A stretch of DNA of 64,000 bases from Spirochaetales bacterium. GTDB taxonomy: Bacteria > Spirochaetota > Spirochaetia > SZUA-6 > DRHE01. The notes under the pieces were generated by a model. That model did not search any database. It was not told the origin of the DNA and saw only the letters and a list, made by a program, of their open reading frames with translations. Shown in pieces: positions 41,374 to 50,703 of this stretch (its first letter is position 1; each line of letters begins with the position of its first letter). The position numbers and the translations under genes were made by a program. The stretch is from the NCBI GenBank assembly GCA_030615505.1, contig JAUWZD010000004.1:28996-92995 (forward strand). Direction: 5' to 3'.

Positions 41374-42879
41374 TTACAGGAAACGGGTAAATTTCTCTAC
41401 ATAAGCCCCAAGGCCTTCAAACTGCTGTGAAGTGACTGTCTCTGTCTCTATATCAAACATATTTTCCAAGGATTCAATGCTCAGCTTCTCTTGAGCTATT
41501 TTACCCAGTATTGCAGCGCCGAAGGCGCTGGCCTCACTCAAATTGGTCAGCTTAACCTCTGAGCCCGTAAACAGAGCGGACATCAGCACGTTATAATCCT
41601 TATTTTTCCTGAATCCTCCCTCCACAAAAATGGAAACACCGCTTCTTACACCGATGCGCTCCAGGGCTATTTTTGTGTGGATAGCAAGGGATAGATTTAA
41701 AACCGCATAAGCGGTGTTGAAATCCTTGAAGAAGTCAGGAACACTCCTTCCCGATTCAATTAACTTCAGGGCAAACTCCTTTTCATTCTCAAATACCCGT
41801 GGTAGTGAATCCGGGAACTGGCCCGTACCCTGAACCACTCCCGGCAGAATAAAAAGCCTCTTGTCTTTAATAATTCTTTGATATAGATTTCTATCGAATT
41901 CAGGAAATTTTCTCTGCCTGTTTATTTCTTTCAATAGTTTGGTGTAGGTTTCGAACTCCAAGCCGCCCATAAAGATAGCTGTCTTAACAGGCTCAGACAG
42001 AGCGGAAATATTATAAAAGATTACTTTTCCAAGCTCATCTTCTGTAAAATAAACCTCTTTCATAGGATGCATGGCAACGCACCAGGTGCCGGTTGAATTA
42101 AGAACAAAATTCTCTTTAAGCTTAATTAAGTAGGGCAGCAGAGCGGCATTGGAATCATGAATCCCCATGGTGACTAAAGTATCAGGTGTTAGGCCCGTCT
42201 CCCAGGCAACTTCGGGGGTTATTCTTCCCAGGATCTCCCAGGAAGGAACGATTTTTAAAGGCAGTTTATCTACTATATCCAGTTCTTCAGCCACGCTCGA
42301 CCACTTTTTTTTCTTGAAATCCCAGAGATAGGTGTGACAGCCTGTATAGGTATAGTCTGCAGCCGCATTACCTGTAAACCTGAAGCCGAAATACTGTGGA
42401 TAGTTTAAAATGGTTTTAGTTTTCTTAAACGATTGTGGGAATCTTTTCTGCACATAATAGATTCCCTGTGCCAGGTTAATTAATGCTCCCAGTTGAGCTG
42501 TGGCAGTCACTTTCTGAAGTTCTTTGGGTTTGCCCATCCGCCTGTAGAACTCCTCATGGAAAGCCTCCCCCGGCTCATTAGTATAGGATACCACCGGAAC
42601 AGCAGGTTTGCCCTGCCTGTTTACACATACAAAGGTTGCTCCGTGAGTTGAAACAGAAATAGCCTTTATCGGATATTTTCGGGTAAAAACTGCAAGCTGC
42701 TCTTTACACCACCTTTCTATTCCTTCCACATCCTCAAGCTCAAGATCATCTTTTATAATAAGAGGAAAAGTGCGGAACGCGGAATCTAAGACAGTAAGCT
42801 CCGTATTAAAGATCAGGATCTTTTTGTTTGTTTTGCCTATATCGAAAACGGCAATGGCATAGTTCTCTTTTGAGACCAT
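41374..42879 (-). CDS. FGGY-family sugar kinase (rhamnulokinase-like)
   Basis: 501 aa from ATG 42879, chosen because AGGA lies 5-6 nt upstream; a longer frame overlaps the aldolase gene (TGATG). FGGY kinase fold: AIAVFDIGKTNKKILIFN (phosphate 1), ISVSTHGATFVCVN, TMGIHDSNAALLPYL (catalytic Asp region) and the C-terminal IFVEGGFRKNKDYNVLMSAL. The neighbour, an aldolase/dehydrogenase fusion of the rhamnulose-1-phosphate type, suggests a ketose such as L-rhamnulose or L-fuculose as substrate. No isomerase or transporter is present nearby. Confidence 0.82.
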   Translation of the reverse strand: MVSKENYAIAVFDIGKTNKKILIFNTELTVLDSAFRTFPLIIKDDLELEDVEGIERWCKEQLAVFTRKYPIKAISVSTHGATFVCVNRQGKPAVPVVSYTNEPGEAFHEEFYRRMGKPKELQKVTATAQLGALINLAQGIYYVQKRFPQSFKKTKTILNYPQYFGFRFTGNAAADYTYTGCHTYLWDFKKKKWSSVAEELDIVDKLPLKIVPSWEILGRITPEVAWETGLTPDTLVTMGIHDSNAALLPYLIKLKENFVLNSTGTWCVAMHPMKEVYFTEDELGKVIFYNISALSEPVKTAIFMGGLEFETYTKLLKEINRQRKFPEFDRNLYQRIIKDKRLFILPGVVQGTGQFPDSLPRVFENEKEFALKLIESGRSVPDFFKDFNTAYAVLNLSLAIHTKIALERIGVRSGVSIFVEGGFRKNKDYNVLMSALFTGSEVKLTNLSEASAFGAAILGKIAQEKLSIESLENMFDIETETVTSQQFEGLGAYVEKFTRFL

Positions 42880-42911
42880 AATTATCCTTTCCCGGCCGGA
42901 CTTCCCGGTCA

Positions 42912-44885
42912 TCAATTGAGCATTATCTGGCCGCCTGTTACCGTGAGCGCCTGACCGGTTTCATATGTCTGCTCAATCAGGTAGATGAGAGCCCGGGCGA
43001 TATCCTCAATTTTAACACCCCTCTTCATGGGGACCCTGGATTCATAATATGATCTCACATCCTCGATAGTTTCAGCACCGGGAATCTTGTTTGCCTTAAG
43101 GTATTGAACAAAAAGCCCCTTATCGGGATCGGACCACAGGGGGCCGTCAAAAAAATTCCCCGGACATATAGCATTTACTTTTATATTGTATTCCACCAGT
43201 TCAAGGGCAAAACTCTGAGTCAGTCCTATTCCCCCGAATTTGCTTCCAGCATAAGCAAAGTTCTTACTGCTTCCCGCAAGTCCGGATTTTGAATTGATTT
43301 GAATAATATCCATTGTATAATTTTTTGCAAAGCGATGCTGTATTTTCATAATCTTTGAGGCATATTTTGTACAGAGGTAGTAGCCTCTGTAATTCACTTT
43401 AGTAACAAAGTCAAATTGGTCCTGATCCATATCTTCAAGGCTTCCGGCAATTAGTATTCCCGCATTGCTCACCAGGATATCCAGCCCGCCGTATTCTAAA
43501 ACTGTATTTATAATACTCTGCTTTACTGCTTTTTCCTCACTTACATCCACCTTTACCGGGTGCGCTTTCCCCTTTCCATATATCGCGCAGAGCTTTTCCG
43601 CTTTCCGACGGGCAAGCCCGGCGTTTAAGTCGGCCAGTGCTACATTACAGCCCTCTTTAAGCATGGCTTCCGCACATCCCTCACCAAAGCCCTGGGCACT
43701 TCCCGTTACCATGGCTATTTTCTCAAAGAGGCGCAGGGCTTTGGTTTTACCGGCTTCACCGGCGCTGACACTTTTTCGATAGGCTTCAATCTCCCATTTA
43801 ACGATGAAATCAATCTGATCCGGAGGCATGAACCGGGGGCCTCCGAATGCCTCTGAATATATGGAAACCTTTACAGCATCTTTAAAAACTGAAAGTGTAA
43901 TATCAGCGCTCTTTTTACTCAGGCCCCATGCAAAAATCCCCAGTTTCTCAATTGCCACTATCTGGGGTGAAACTCCGTTCCGCTTACGGTAGTCTTTTAG
44001 TGCAGTTTCTAAGGCCTTGTACTGATGATCGATATCCCGGCACGCGGATACGAATAGAGGCGCCTGACCGCAGTATACGATGTGGTCCGGAGAGAACGCA
44101 GAGCATACGGGGCTGAAGGCCCTGCGATTATTAACCAATCTGGAAATCTCAGCGTTGGTTTGGAACACACAGATAGATCCCTCGTCCTCTTCCTTTAAAA
44201 GCATGCGGATTGCAGGGGCAAGCAGGGATGCTCTTTCTGAATCGACCGGAACGGGGGAAAAATCCGGCCGGCGGAGAATCTCAGAAGCCAGCTTTGAGAT
44301 AACCTTATCCGTGACAGTCTTCATCTCCTCTAGTGAATCCGCAGCCACTACAAGACCGTGATTTTGAAAAAGAAGTATTTGAGGATGTCTTCGATACTTT
44401 TCACCATGTTTTTTTATGGCAGATTTTATGGTACTGGCTAAAGTAAACCCCGGATTCACGGTGGGAATCCACAGCGCTTCTTCGCTGAAAAGCTCGGAGG
44501 CTTTTGATTTGCCGTTTTTCCCGCAGGTAAGGCCGTTCACCAGGGCGGGGTGTGTGTGTACCACATATCTTTGGGGTAATAAATCGTGGAGAAGGGTCTC
44601 AACACTGGGGCGTTTGTCCGATTCTTTTTTCGTTTTAGCGGACATCATATCTGATACAATATCTTTGCCCCGGTTTTCCCAGATCCTTTGAAGCCCCTTC
44701 CGGTCCAACTGCACAAAATCTGACGGCTGGATATGGGCTAAAGATACGCCTGAAGATTTTATATAGATATGGTCATCTGTCTTTAAGGAGGTGTTTCCGC
44801 CTCCGGCCCGTACGAAATCAGGATCTGCGCCGTAATATCTTGATATTTCAACAAGCTCTTCCAGGTCCGCTTTTTTCTTCATCAT
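42912..44885 (-). CDS. Bifunctional class II aldolase/short-chain dehydrogenase (RhaD-type)
   Basis: 657 aa from ATG 44885 (AAGGAT about 8 nt upstream). Residues about 1-390: class II aldolase/adducin fold, with AGGGNTSLKTDDHIYIKSSG, VVHTHPALVNGLTCG (metal His pair) and LLFQNHGLVVAA. Residues about 400-657: short-chain dehydrogenase, with AMVTGSAQGFGEGCAEAML (NAD binding), DILVSNAGILIAG, and the YAGSKFGGIG catalytic Tyr-Lys. Such fusions cleave rhamnulose-1-phosphate to DHAP and lactaldehyde and oxidise the lactaldehyde. All catalytic motifs look intact. Confidence 0.85.
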   Translation of the reverse strand: MMKKKADLEELVEISRYYGADPDFVRAGGGNTSLKTDDHIYIKSSGVSLAHIQPSDFVQLDRKGLQRIWENRGKDIVSDMMSAKTKKESDKRPSVETLLHDLLPQRYVVHTHPALVNGLTCGKNGKSKASELFSEEALWIPTVNPGFTLASTIKSAIKKHGEKYRRHPQILLFQNHGLVVAADSLEEMKTVTDKVISKLASEILRRPDFSPVPVDSERASLLAPAIRMLLKEEDEGSICVFQTNAEISRLVNNRRAFSPVCSAFSPDHIVYCGQAPLFVSACRDIDHQYKALETALKDYRKRNGVSPQIVAIEKLGIFAWGLSKKSADITLSVFKDAVKVSIYSEAFGGPRFMPPDQIDFIVKWEIEAYRKSVSAGEAGKTKALRLFEKIAMVTGSAQGFGEGCAEAMLKEGCNVALADLNAGLARRKAEKLCAIYGKGKAHPVKVDVSEEKAVKQSIINTVLEYGGLDILVSNAGILIAGSLEDMDQDQFDFVTKVNYRGYYLCTKYASKIMKIQHRFAKNYTMDIIQINSKSGLAGSSKNFAYAGSKFGGIGLTQSFALELVEYNIKVNAICPGNFFDGPLWSDPDKGLFVQYLKANKIPGAETIEDVRSYYESRVPMKRGVKIEDIARALIYLIEQTYETGQALTVTGGQIMLN

Positions 44886-44938
44886 GCTATTAATCCTTAA
44901 AATATTATTATTTTGCACACATTAACAGTAGTTATGAA

Positions 44939-45079
44939 TATTACCTTTAAAATCTTGCGCGTTCAGCGCAAGAAATAATCAAGTCCAGCGACCGAAGGAA
45001 GTCCTGTGGACGCCCAAATATATTCTGGTGGACTTTTGCTTTTAGAACTTCGGGTGCGGCTGTAAGCTGCGCTGGGAAT
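44939..45079 (+). repeat. 140-bp structured dispersed repeat, copy A
   Basis: About 95% identical (seven differences) to the minus strand of 55859-55998. Internal pairing: hairpin CTTGCGC-GTTCA-GCGCAAG (44955-44973), outer arms CCAGCG ... CGCTGG and CCGAAG ... CTTCGG, inner GTCC-TGT-GGAC and GCGGC-TGTAA-GCTGC. No ORF inside. It lies between two divergent genes. Type not known: a MITE/REP-like element or a structured RNA. Confidence 0.9.
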
Positions 45080-45143
45080 ATTATATAAAATCATGGCTTA
45101 TATATAATCTTCAAAATCGCAGCAAGCTTCAAGAGACTGAAAA

Positions 45144-45172
45144 TTGACTTTCTTATAAGAACTCAGTAACAT
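45144..45172 (+). promoter_or_regulatory. Promoter with palindromic spacer
   Basis: TTGACT (45144-45149), 17-bp spacer that contains the perfect palindrome TTCTTATAAGAA (45150-45161), TAACAT (45167-45172). ATG is 6 nt downstream. Confidence 0.5.
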
Positions 45173-45178
45173 CATGTT

Positions 45179-45625
45179 ATGAGCCATGATCACCATGACT
45201 GGAATTTTCACAAAAGGAGAAAGAAATCCGGCGAAGCTTCAATAACCACAGGCATTGTCTTTACCATTGCCTTTGGCGCGGCCTGGGTTGCAACCGGAGG
45301 CTGGTTTTGGGTCTTCCCCATGGTTTTTGCAGGAGTTCTGCCGGCGGTCGAGGGATTCCGACGTCTTATAACAGAAAGAGCCAATTCCGGACACCGCAAT
45401 GTAGAGAATGAAAACTACGGAGAAAAGCAGGTCCTTAAAACCGCTAAGGATGAAAAGGGAATCGTTACTCCTGCCTTAGTTGCGCTTAAGACCAGTCTTT
45501 CCATTAAACAGGCGGAGAAGATACTGGAGGAAATGGCTAAGATGGGGTATACCATAATGCATGTCAGGGATAACGGCCGTATTGAGTACGAGTTTCTAGA
45601 ATTCACTCCCAGGTTGGAAGATTAG
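45179..45625 (+). CDS. Membrane protein with C-terminal winged-helix-like domain (paralogue of 21134-21610)
   Basis: 148 aa. His-rich basic N-terminus, two hydrophobic segments (GIVFTIAFGAAWVATGGWFW; VFPMVFAGVLPAV), then a cytoplasmic tail. Residues about 78-142 (VLKTAKDEKGIVTPALVALK, SIKQAEKILEEMAKMGYTIM) align with the tail of the TM2 protein at 21134-21610 (VILRTAKKNKGIATPGEVAL). No Shine-Dalgarno site is present, and the start lies where transcription should begin. Function unknown. Confidence 0.7.
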   Translation: MSHDHHDWNFHKRRKKSGEASITTGIVFTIAFGAAWVATGGWFWVFPMVFAGVLPAVEGFRRLITERANSGHRNVENENYGEKQVLKTAKDEKGIVTPALVALKTSLSIKQAEKILEEMAKMGYTIMHVRDNGRIEYEFLEFTPRLED

Positions 45626-45641
45626 ATATAGGGAGTATTTA

Positions 45642-45670
45642 TTGACAGGGTAAGATGCGTGTGGTAAGCT
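45642..45670 (+). promoter_or_regulatory. Promoter of tRNA-Pro
   Basis: TTGACA (45642-45647), 17-bp spacer, TAAGCT (45665-45670), 18 nt before the tRNA. Same arrangement as the tRNA-Phe promoter. Confidence 0.6.
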
Positions 45671-45688
45671 CCAAAAGCTTAAAAATTA

Positions 45689-45762
45689 CGGGCTGTAGCG
45701 CAGTTGGTTAGCGTACGCGTCTGGGGGGCGTGGGGTCGGCGGTTCAAATCCGCCCAGCCCGA
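45689..45762 (+). tRNA. tRNA-Pro (GGG)
   Basis: 74 nt. Acceptor CGGGCTG/CAGCCCG, anticodon stem CGCGT/GCGTG (two wobble pairs) with loop CTGGGGG giving anticodon GGG, and T arm GGCGG-TTCAAAT-CCGCC. Discriminator A. CCA is not encoded. No clear terminator follows, so the transcript may read into the folate gene 39 bp downstream. Confidence 0.95.
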
Positions 45763-45801
45763 GAAGCTTTTATAAGCATTCCTGTAAACTAATCTGTCAT
45801 T

Positions 45802-46410
45802 ATGAATGAATCGAGTGGAGAAATTTCTCTAAAGAAGAGAGAGCTGCGAAAAAGTATTCGTGCCAGACTTAAGTTTTTAAGCCCTGATCAGCTCAAAAAT
45901 AAGAGCGAATCAATTGCCCAAAGGCTGTTTTCTACTGAATGGTGGGAGGAAGCGAGATGGATCTTCGGCTATATCACAATGCCCGGAGAAGTAGATACTG
46001 AAGAGATTATCGAGAGGGCTTATAAGGATCTTAAAAAAGTGGTCATCCCCAGGATAGAAGGGGAGGACCTGGTATTTTACCAGTACCAGGGAAGAATGAA
46101 AGAGCTTCTGCCAAACCGGTTTGGCATTCTTGAACCGGACCCCGGATGGCGGTGCGTGAATCCGGATAGGATTATAAATGAGGCCCTGCTTATAATTACA
46201 CCGGGCATGGGTTTTGACAGGGCAAAGCGCAGACTGGGCCGGGGTAAAGGATTCTACGATCGCTTTCTGCGCATGGTGAGGTGCGGAGCGGCACTCAATG
46301 CCAGGGCTGTTGGCTTGAGCTTTTCTGAACAGGTGGTGCCGAAAATTCCTGTCAGAGCTCATGATCAGCCCGTAGACGGGATAATAACGGATCTGGAGAT
46401 TATTAAATAA
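45802..46410 (+). CDS. 5-formyltetrahydrofolate cyclo-ligase
   Basis: 202 aa. ATP-dependent conversion of 5-formyl-THF to 5,10-methenyl-THF. Family motifs: LKKRELRKSIRARL at the N-terminus, the substrate segment YITMPGEVDTEEII, and the C-terminal LIITPGMGFDRAKRRLGRGKG-FYDRFL (phosphate binding). Length is normal. It follows tRNA-Pro closely. The ATG at 45802 is in a weak ribosome-site context. Confidence 0.93.
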   Translation: MNESSGEISLKKRELRKSIRARLKFLSPDQLKNKSESIAQRLFSTEWWEEARWIFGYITMPGEVDTEEIIERAYKDLKKVVIPRIEGEDLVFYQYQGRMKELLPNRFGILEPDPGWRCVNPDRIINEALLIITPGMGFDRAKRRLGRGKGFYDRFLRMVRCGAALNARAVGLSFSEQVVPKIPVRAHDQPVDGIITDLEIIK

Positions 46411-46566
46411 AACAGCAGCTCAGAGTCCGGGCAGCGGGGAAGAAGAACTTCACTGTTATAGTGCGTTTGGAATGTTCCTTCAAGACAGCGACTATATTGC
46501 CTACTTGATTCTTAGAAGATATCGGGAGTACATTATAGATAATTTCAGATCGAGAGGACGTACATT

Positions 46567-47157
46567 ATGGCTTTAATAAAATCTGCAATAGAAATTGCCC
46601 TGGAAAAGACTCGCAATGTTGAAGCTGACAAAGAGGCTTTAAAGGCCAACACTGCTATCACAGAGGGGAAAAAGGCGGTCTCCGGGTTCTTCTCTGATGA
46701 AAAAACTGATTTAAAAGAGCTCCTTAAAAGGTCTGATGAAAAAAAACTTCCCTATGTAAAAGAGGGAATGCTTCAAGCCCTTTTAGCTAATATAAAGCTG
46801 CCGGTTAATGAAATAGCCCTTAAGCAGTGCAAGAAAGCGGGGGAGGGCCTTTTTTCTATTGTTCGCGACACCAGGAGACTGGAAAAGCTTTTAAGCCAGA
46901 TGGAGCATTTTCTGGAGGAGTTTCTGGAAGAGAGGAAGCGGCTTGAAGCCAGTGTGAAGCAGCAGTACGCGCCCGTTTTGAAGCAGAAGGAAGAGGAGAT
47001 GAGCAAGCAGTTGGGTGCCAGGGTGAGAATCGATCCATCACAGGATCCTGAGTTCCAGAAACTTCTCAGACAGAACCTGACCCTCTTAGAGGACCGCTAC
47101 AATAAGGTATTGAATCAGGTGAAACAGGAGATTAGCAGAATGTCTGGGGAGAAGTGA
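46567..47157 (+). CDS. Coiled-coil hypothetical protein
   Basis: 196 aa, soluble, highly charged, with long helices (TRRLEKLLSQMEHFLEEFLE; SVKQQYAPVLKQKEEEMSKQ) and a Gly/Ala-poor composition. No signal peptide or catalytic motif. It has a good ribosome site (AGAGGA, 7-8 nt before ATG 46567). It resembles a spirochaete-restricted family of unknown role, by impression only. It ends 2 bp before the convergent permease gene. The upstream gap 46411-46566 shows no other feature. Confidence 0.7.
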   Translation: MALIKSAIEIALEKTRNVEADKEALKANTAITEGKKAVSGFFSDEKTDLKELLKRSDEKKLPYVKEGMLQALLANIKLPVNEIALKQCKKAGEGLFSIVRDTRRLEKLLSQMEHFLEEFLEERKRLEASVKQQYAPVLKQKEEEMSKQLGARVRIDPSQDPEFQKLLRQNLTLLEDRYNKVLNQVKQEISRMSGEK

Positions 47158-47159
47158 TT

Positions 47160-48035
47160 CTATTCCTCACCCATTTCGTAGGGTTTGCCGTCTGCCGCCG
47201 GAGCATGGGCCTTCCCTACCATCCCGGCCAGCACCACAATAGCCAGAACATAGGGCAGCATCTGTACAAACTGGCTGGGAATGGGAATCTTAGTCTCAAA
47301 CATGATTCGGAAAGTATCTGCATATCCGAAGAGCATGGCTGCAAAAAGGGCTCCGATAGGATGCCATCGGCCGAATATCATTGCAGCTAAAGCAATGAAT
47401 CCCCTTCCGCCTGTCATACCATTAATCCACCGGGAGGGATAAAGAGTGGCTGCAGCAAATCCACACATGACGCCTGAAATCATCACTCCTGCATAACGCA
47501 GGAGATAGACATTGATGCCCAGGGTGTCTGCCGCCTCGGGGTTCTCACCGACCGTTCGGAGACGCAGGCCGAAAACAGTTTTATACAGGACGAACCAGCT
47601 AATAAAAGCAATAGGGATCAGGGCAAAGGCAAAGGAATTTATACCATGAAAAGTAGGAAAGAGGTAGGGATTAATTGCCGATTGTGTTTCCTGGGCGAAG
47701 ATGCGTTGAGATAGGAATCGCCCCACTCCTATGGCTAAAATATTTATAGCCACCCCGGAAACGATCTGATCAACCCGGAAAGTGATGGTAGCCACGGCAT
47801 GGATCAGGCTCATAAGAATGCCTGCAATCAGGGCAAACAGGAGCCCCATCCAGATAGATTGAAACGCGATGGATCCCCAGACAACGGTGAAGGCGGTTAC
47901 GATCATGAATCCTTCCAAAGCGATGTTTATAACTCCGCTCTTTTCTGAAAAAACGGCTCCCAACGCGGCAAAGGCAATAGGGGCTGACATTTCCAGCCCC
48001 TTTAAGGCAAAATCTAAGAGAATTGAGATATTCAT
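47160..48035 (-). CDS. Nucleoside ABC transporter permease 2 (Bmp/PnrA type)
   Basis: 291 aa with about eight transmembrane helices. Branched-chain/RbsC-like permease fold: SAPIAFAALGAVFSEKSGVINIALEGFM near the start and RGFIALAAMIFGRWHPIGAL with the EAA-like coupling loop. Together with the neighbouring permease it forms the inner-membrane channel of the purine-nucleoside importer fed by the Bmp lipoprotein. Last gene of the operon, 1 bp after permease 1. Confidence 0.9.
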   Translation of the reverse strand: MNISILLDFALKGLEMSAPIAFAALGAVFSEKSGVINIALEGFMIVTAFTVVWGSIAFQSIWMGLLFALIAGILMSLIHAVATITFRVDQIVSGVAINILAIGVGRFLSQRIFAQETQSAINPYLFPTFHGINSFAFALIPIAFISWFVLYKTVFGLRLRTVGENPEAADTLGINVYLLRYAGVMISGVMCGFAAATLYPSRWINGMTGGRGFIALAAMIFGRWHPIGALFAAMLFGYADTFRIMFETKIPIPSQFVQMLPYVLAIVVLAGMVGKAHAPAADGKPYEMGEE

Positions 48036-48036
48036 A

Positions 48037-49146
48037 TTAACCGGCCTCCTTTTTCCTGAGGGCCCGTATATATCGGGTCATGATCTCGTTTATGACTACT
48101 ATAAAAATAATCATCAATCCTGTTATTACGTATATGACTGCGTTAGGAACCGAGGTATAGAGCTGTAAGCCATAGCCTGCCTGTTTTAAGAAGGCGAAGA
48201 GGATAGCGGAAAATACTACACCCAGGGGGGAGTTACGGCCGATTAAGGCAATAGCGATTCCCTCAAAACCCAATCCTGATGCAATTTCAAAGGTATAAAA
48301 GCCGCGGATTGCAAATATTTCCTGTGAGCCAACTAAGCCGGCCAGGGCTCCGCTGATTAAAAAAGCGCCTATCTGTATATGTTTAACGCGGATACCTGCA
48401 TAGTGAGAAACATCTAAAGAAGTTCCGACTGACCGTATCTCAAATCCGTACCTCATCCTGAAGAGAAGGAACCAGACTAGAATACCCATGAGTATGGCCA
48501 CGATCAGGCTGTAGTCCAGGTAAACATGATCGGGAACATTCCAGCCAATGGCCCTGAAGAGATTGTTAAGCTTGCCGAAGAGGGCAGTTTTCCGTATTTC
48601 GTGAGTCTGGGCCTCAAGGCTGCTGGTTCCGCGCCCCGAGAGGGGTTCGTTAACCAGATAATTGACTAATGCCAGGGCAATGTTGTTGAACATGATTGTG
48701 GTTATTACCTCGTGGATGCCCTTGGTTACCTTCAAGATAGCCGGGATAAGGGCCCATAAGGCGCCGCCAATCATGGAAAAAAGAACTACCACTGGAATGT
48801 GGATAAAAGCCGGAAGCCTCAGATAGATTCCGGCCATAGCGCCGACCAGGCCTCCGATAAAATACTGTCCTTCGGCTCCAATGTTAAAAACCCCGGCTCT
48901 GAATGCTAAAGCTACGGCCAGACCGGCAAAGAAGAGGGGGATGGCTATGGAAAAAACCGTGGCCAGCCGGGCCGTGGTGCTCATTGTAAACTTGAAAACA
49001 GCAGATACAGCTTTAGCCGGGCTTTCTCCCACCACAATCACGATAATCAAGAGTACGATGATAGCTGCCAGAAAGCCGATGATAGGAGATAAGAGCTCAT
49101 ACAGTCTGTATTTATCTATCTTTAGTTTAAGCACTTTCCTGCTCAC
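48037..49146 (-). CDS. Nucleoside ABC transporter permease 1 (Bmp/PnrA type)
   Basis: 369 aa, about ten transmembrane helices. Signatures of the long permease in these systems: FAGLAVALAFRAGVFNIGAEGQ and SGLGFEGIAIALIGRNSPLGV. A large extracytoplasmic loop lies around residues 155-205 (NEPLSGRGTSSLEAQTHEIR). It overlaps the ATPase gene by 20 nt and is 1 bp from permease 2, so the three are one translational unit. Confidence 0.9.
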   Translation of the reverse strand: MSRKVLKLKIDKYRLYELLSPIIGFLAAIIVLLIIVIVVGESPAKAVSAVFKFTMSTTARLATVFSIAIPLFFAGLAVALAFRAGVFNIGAEGQYFIGGLVGAMAGIYLRLPAFIHIPVVVLFSMIGGALWALIPAILKVTKGIHEVITTIMFNNIALALVNYLVNEPLSGRGTSSLEAQTHEIRKTALFGKLNNLFRAIGWNVPDHVYLDYSLIVAILMGILVWFLLFRMRYGFEIRSVGTSLDVSHYAGIRVKHIQIGAFLISGALAGLVGSQEIFAIRGFYTFEIASGLGFEGIAIALIGRNSPLGVVFSAILFAFLKQAGYGLQLYTSVPNAVIYVITGLMIIFIVVINEIMTRYIRALRKKEAG

Positions 49147-50641
49147 CCGTCATATACAGGCCGATCTCCTCACGCGTTGCCTCAGCCTGAGTAAACTCTT
49201 TGATAATTTTCCCTTTGAAAATCACACCGATCCTGTCCGAAAGAGTCAGAATTTCATCCAGATCCGCTGAGACAAGTAAAACGGCTTTCCCTTTATCCCG
49301 GGCGGTGGTAAGTTGTTTATAGATAAACTCAGTGGCGCCTACATCAACACCCCGGGTGGGCTGTGCCGCCAGCAGCAGTTTGGGCTCAAAACGCATCTCA
49401 CGGGCAACAATGGCTTTCTGCTGATTTCCACCTGATAAGGCATTGGCAGGAGTCAACTCCGAAGGAACGCGTATATCATAGGATTGAATGGTTGCCCTGG
49501 CGAACTTACGAATCTCAGGCGTATCCACGATTTGAAATCCTTTTACAAAGGGAGGCCTGTGGTGCTGGCCCAGAACAAGGTTATCCGCTAGAGTAAAAGG
49601 AAGAAGCAGTCCGTATTTGTGCCGGTCCTCAGGGATGTGGCCCATACCGTTTTCTCTTCTGGTGCGTACATCCCAGTCTAAGATATTTTCTTCTTCAATA
49701 AGAATTTCTCCACTTTCTAATTTAACGTGTTCTGCTATTGCCTGTACCAGTTCAGACTGGCCGTTTCCTTCCACTCCGGCAATGCCGTAGATCTCTCCCT
49801 CACGCACGGTCAGATTAATATCGGTTAAAACTTTGTGTCCTCGTTCGGAAGTACGGCTCAGATTCTTTATTCGCAGGATAACCTTACCCGGGGAGGAGGG
49901 TTTTTTTTCAACCTCCATAAATACGGGTTTGCCTACCATCAGTTCTGCAATCAAAGGCTTTGTTGCTTCTTCGCATTTTAAGGTTTTTACCACCTTGCCC
50001 CGCCGGATTACTGTGATCCGGTCCGCTATGGCTAAAACCTCATCCAGTTTATGGCTGATAAAGATGATTCCCTTTCCCTGTTTTTTCATTTTCTTCAAGG
50101 TTTTGAACAGCTCATCTACCTCCTGGGGGGTCAGAACGGCAGTTGGCTCGTCAAACACTAAAATCTCAGCGCCCCGGTAGAGGATTTTTAAAATTTCTAC
50201 CCTCTGCTGGAGACCCACAGGTATATCCTCCACCCGCTCGTTCAGATCTACGATGAGTCCGTTCTTCTGCATAATTTTTTCAGCCTCTTTAGCTGGTTCC
50301 TCCATACGAAGAACACCGGCGCGGTGAGTCTCTTTACCGAGGATGATATTTTCTAAAACCGTGAACGGAGGCACAAGCATAAAGTGCTGATGCACCATGC
50401 CTATGCCATGGTTAATGGCATCCCTGGGGTTCTTGATGGATATGGCTTTTCCCTTTAGACAAATCATTCCTGAATCAGGTTTTTGCAGGCCGTAGAGGAT
50501 CTTCATCAGGGTCGTTTTTCCGGCGCCGTTTTCACCCACTAAGGCATGAACTTCACCCTGATTCAGGCTGAAAGAGACATTATCATTGGCCCGAACGCCG
50601 GGATAAACCTTGGTTATTTCCCTCATATCCAGCAGGGTCAT
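49127..50641 (-). CDS. Nucleoside ABC transporter ATP-binding protein (two NBDs)
   Basis: 504 aa, two fused ABC domains. NBD1 has a full Walker A (VGENGAGKTTLMKILYG) and Walker B (EILVFDEPTAVLTPQE), but its signature is degenerate (DIPVGLQQRVEILK). NBD2 has a degenerate Walker A (GVEGNGQSELVQAI) but a full signature LSGGNQQKAIVAREM and PTRGVDVGA. This complementary pattern is typical of RbsA/YufO-type sugar and nucleoside importers. It follows the Bmp gene after 62 bp that hold a hairpin terminator. Confidence 0.93.
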   Translation of the reverse strand: MTLLDMREITKVYPGVRANDNVSFSLNQGEVHALVGENGAGKTTLMKILYGLQKPDSGMICLKGKAISIKNPRDAINHGIGMVHQHFMLVPPFTVLENIILGKETHRAGVLRMEEPAKEAEKIMQKNGLIVDLNERVEDIPVGLQQRVEILKILYRGAEILVFDEPTAVLTPQEVDELFKTLKKMKKQGKGIIFISHKLDEVLAIADRITVIRRGKVVKTLKCEEATKPLIAELMVGKPVFMEVEKKPSSPGKVILRIKNLSRTSERGHKVLTDINLTVREGEIYGIAGVEGNGQSELVQAIAEHVKLESGEILIEEENILDWDVRTRRENGMGHIPEDRHKYGLLLPFTLADNLVLGQHHRPPFVKGFQIVDTPEIRKFARATIQSYDIRVPSELTPANALSGGNQQKAIVAREMRFEPKLLLAAQPTRGVDVGATEFIYKQLTTARDKGKAVLLVSADLDEILTLSDRIGVIFKGKIIKEFTQAEATREEIGLYMTGEQESA

Positions 50642-50658
50642 TATTTATTGGTCCTTCT

Positions 50659-50688
50659 AAAAAAAAGCGGGACTTAAAAGCCCCGCTT
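50659..50688 (-). terminator. Intra-operon rho-independent terminator after the Bmp gene
   Basis: On the minus strand AAGCGGG (50688-50682), loop, CCCGCTT (50671-50665), then a T run to 50659. It lies between the lipoprotein gene and the ATPase gene, so it probably lets excess receptor be made over transporter. Confidence 0.78.
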
Positions 50689-50703
50689 ATGGAAACAGGT
50701 TGT

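Noticed and set aside
45763..45801. Terminator after tRNA-Pro (AAGCTTTTATAAGC)
   Set aside because: Very weak stem with no T run after it.
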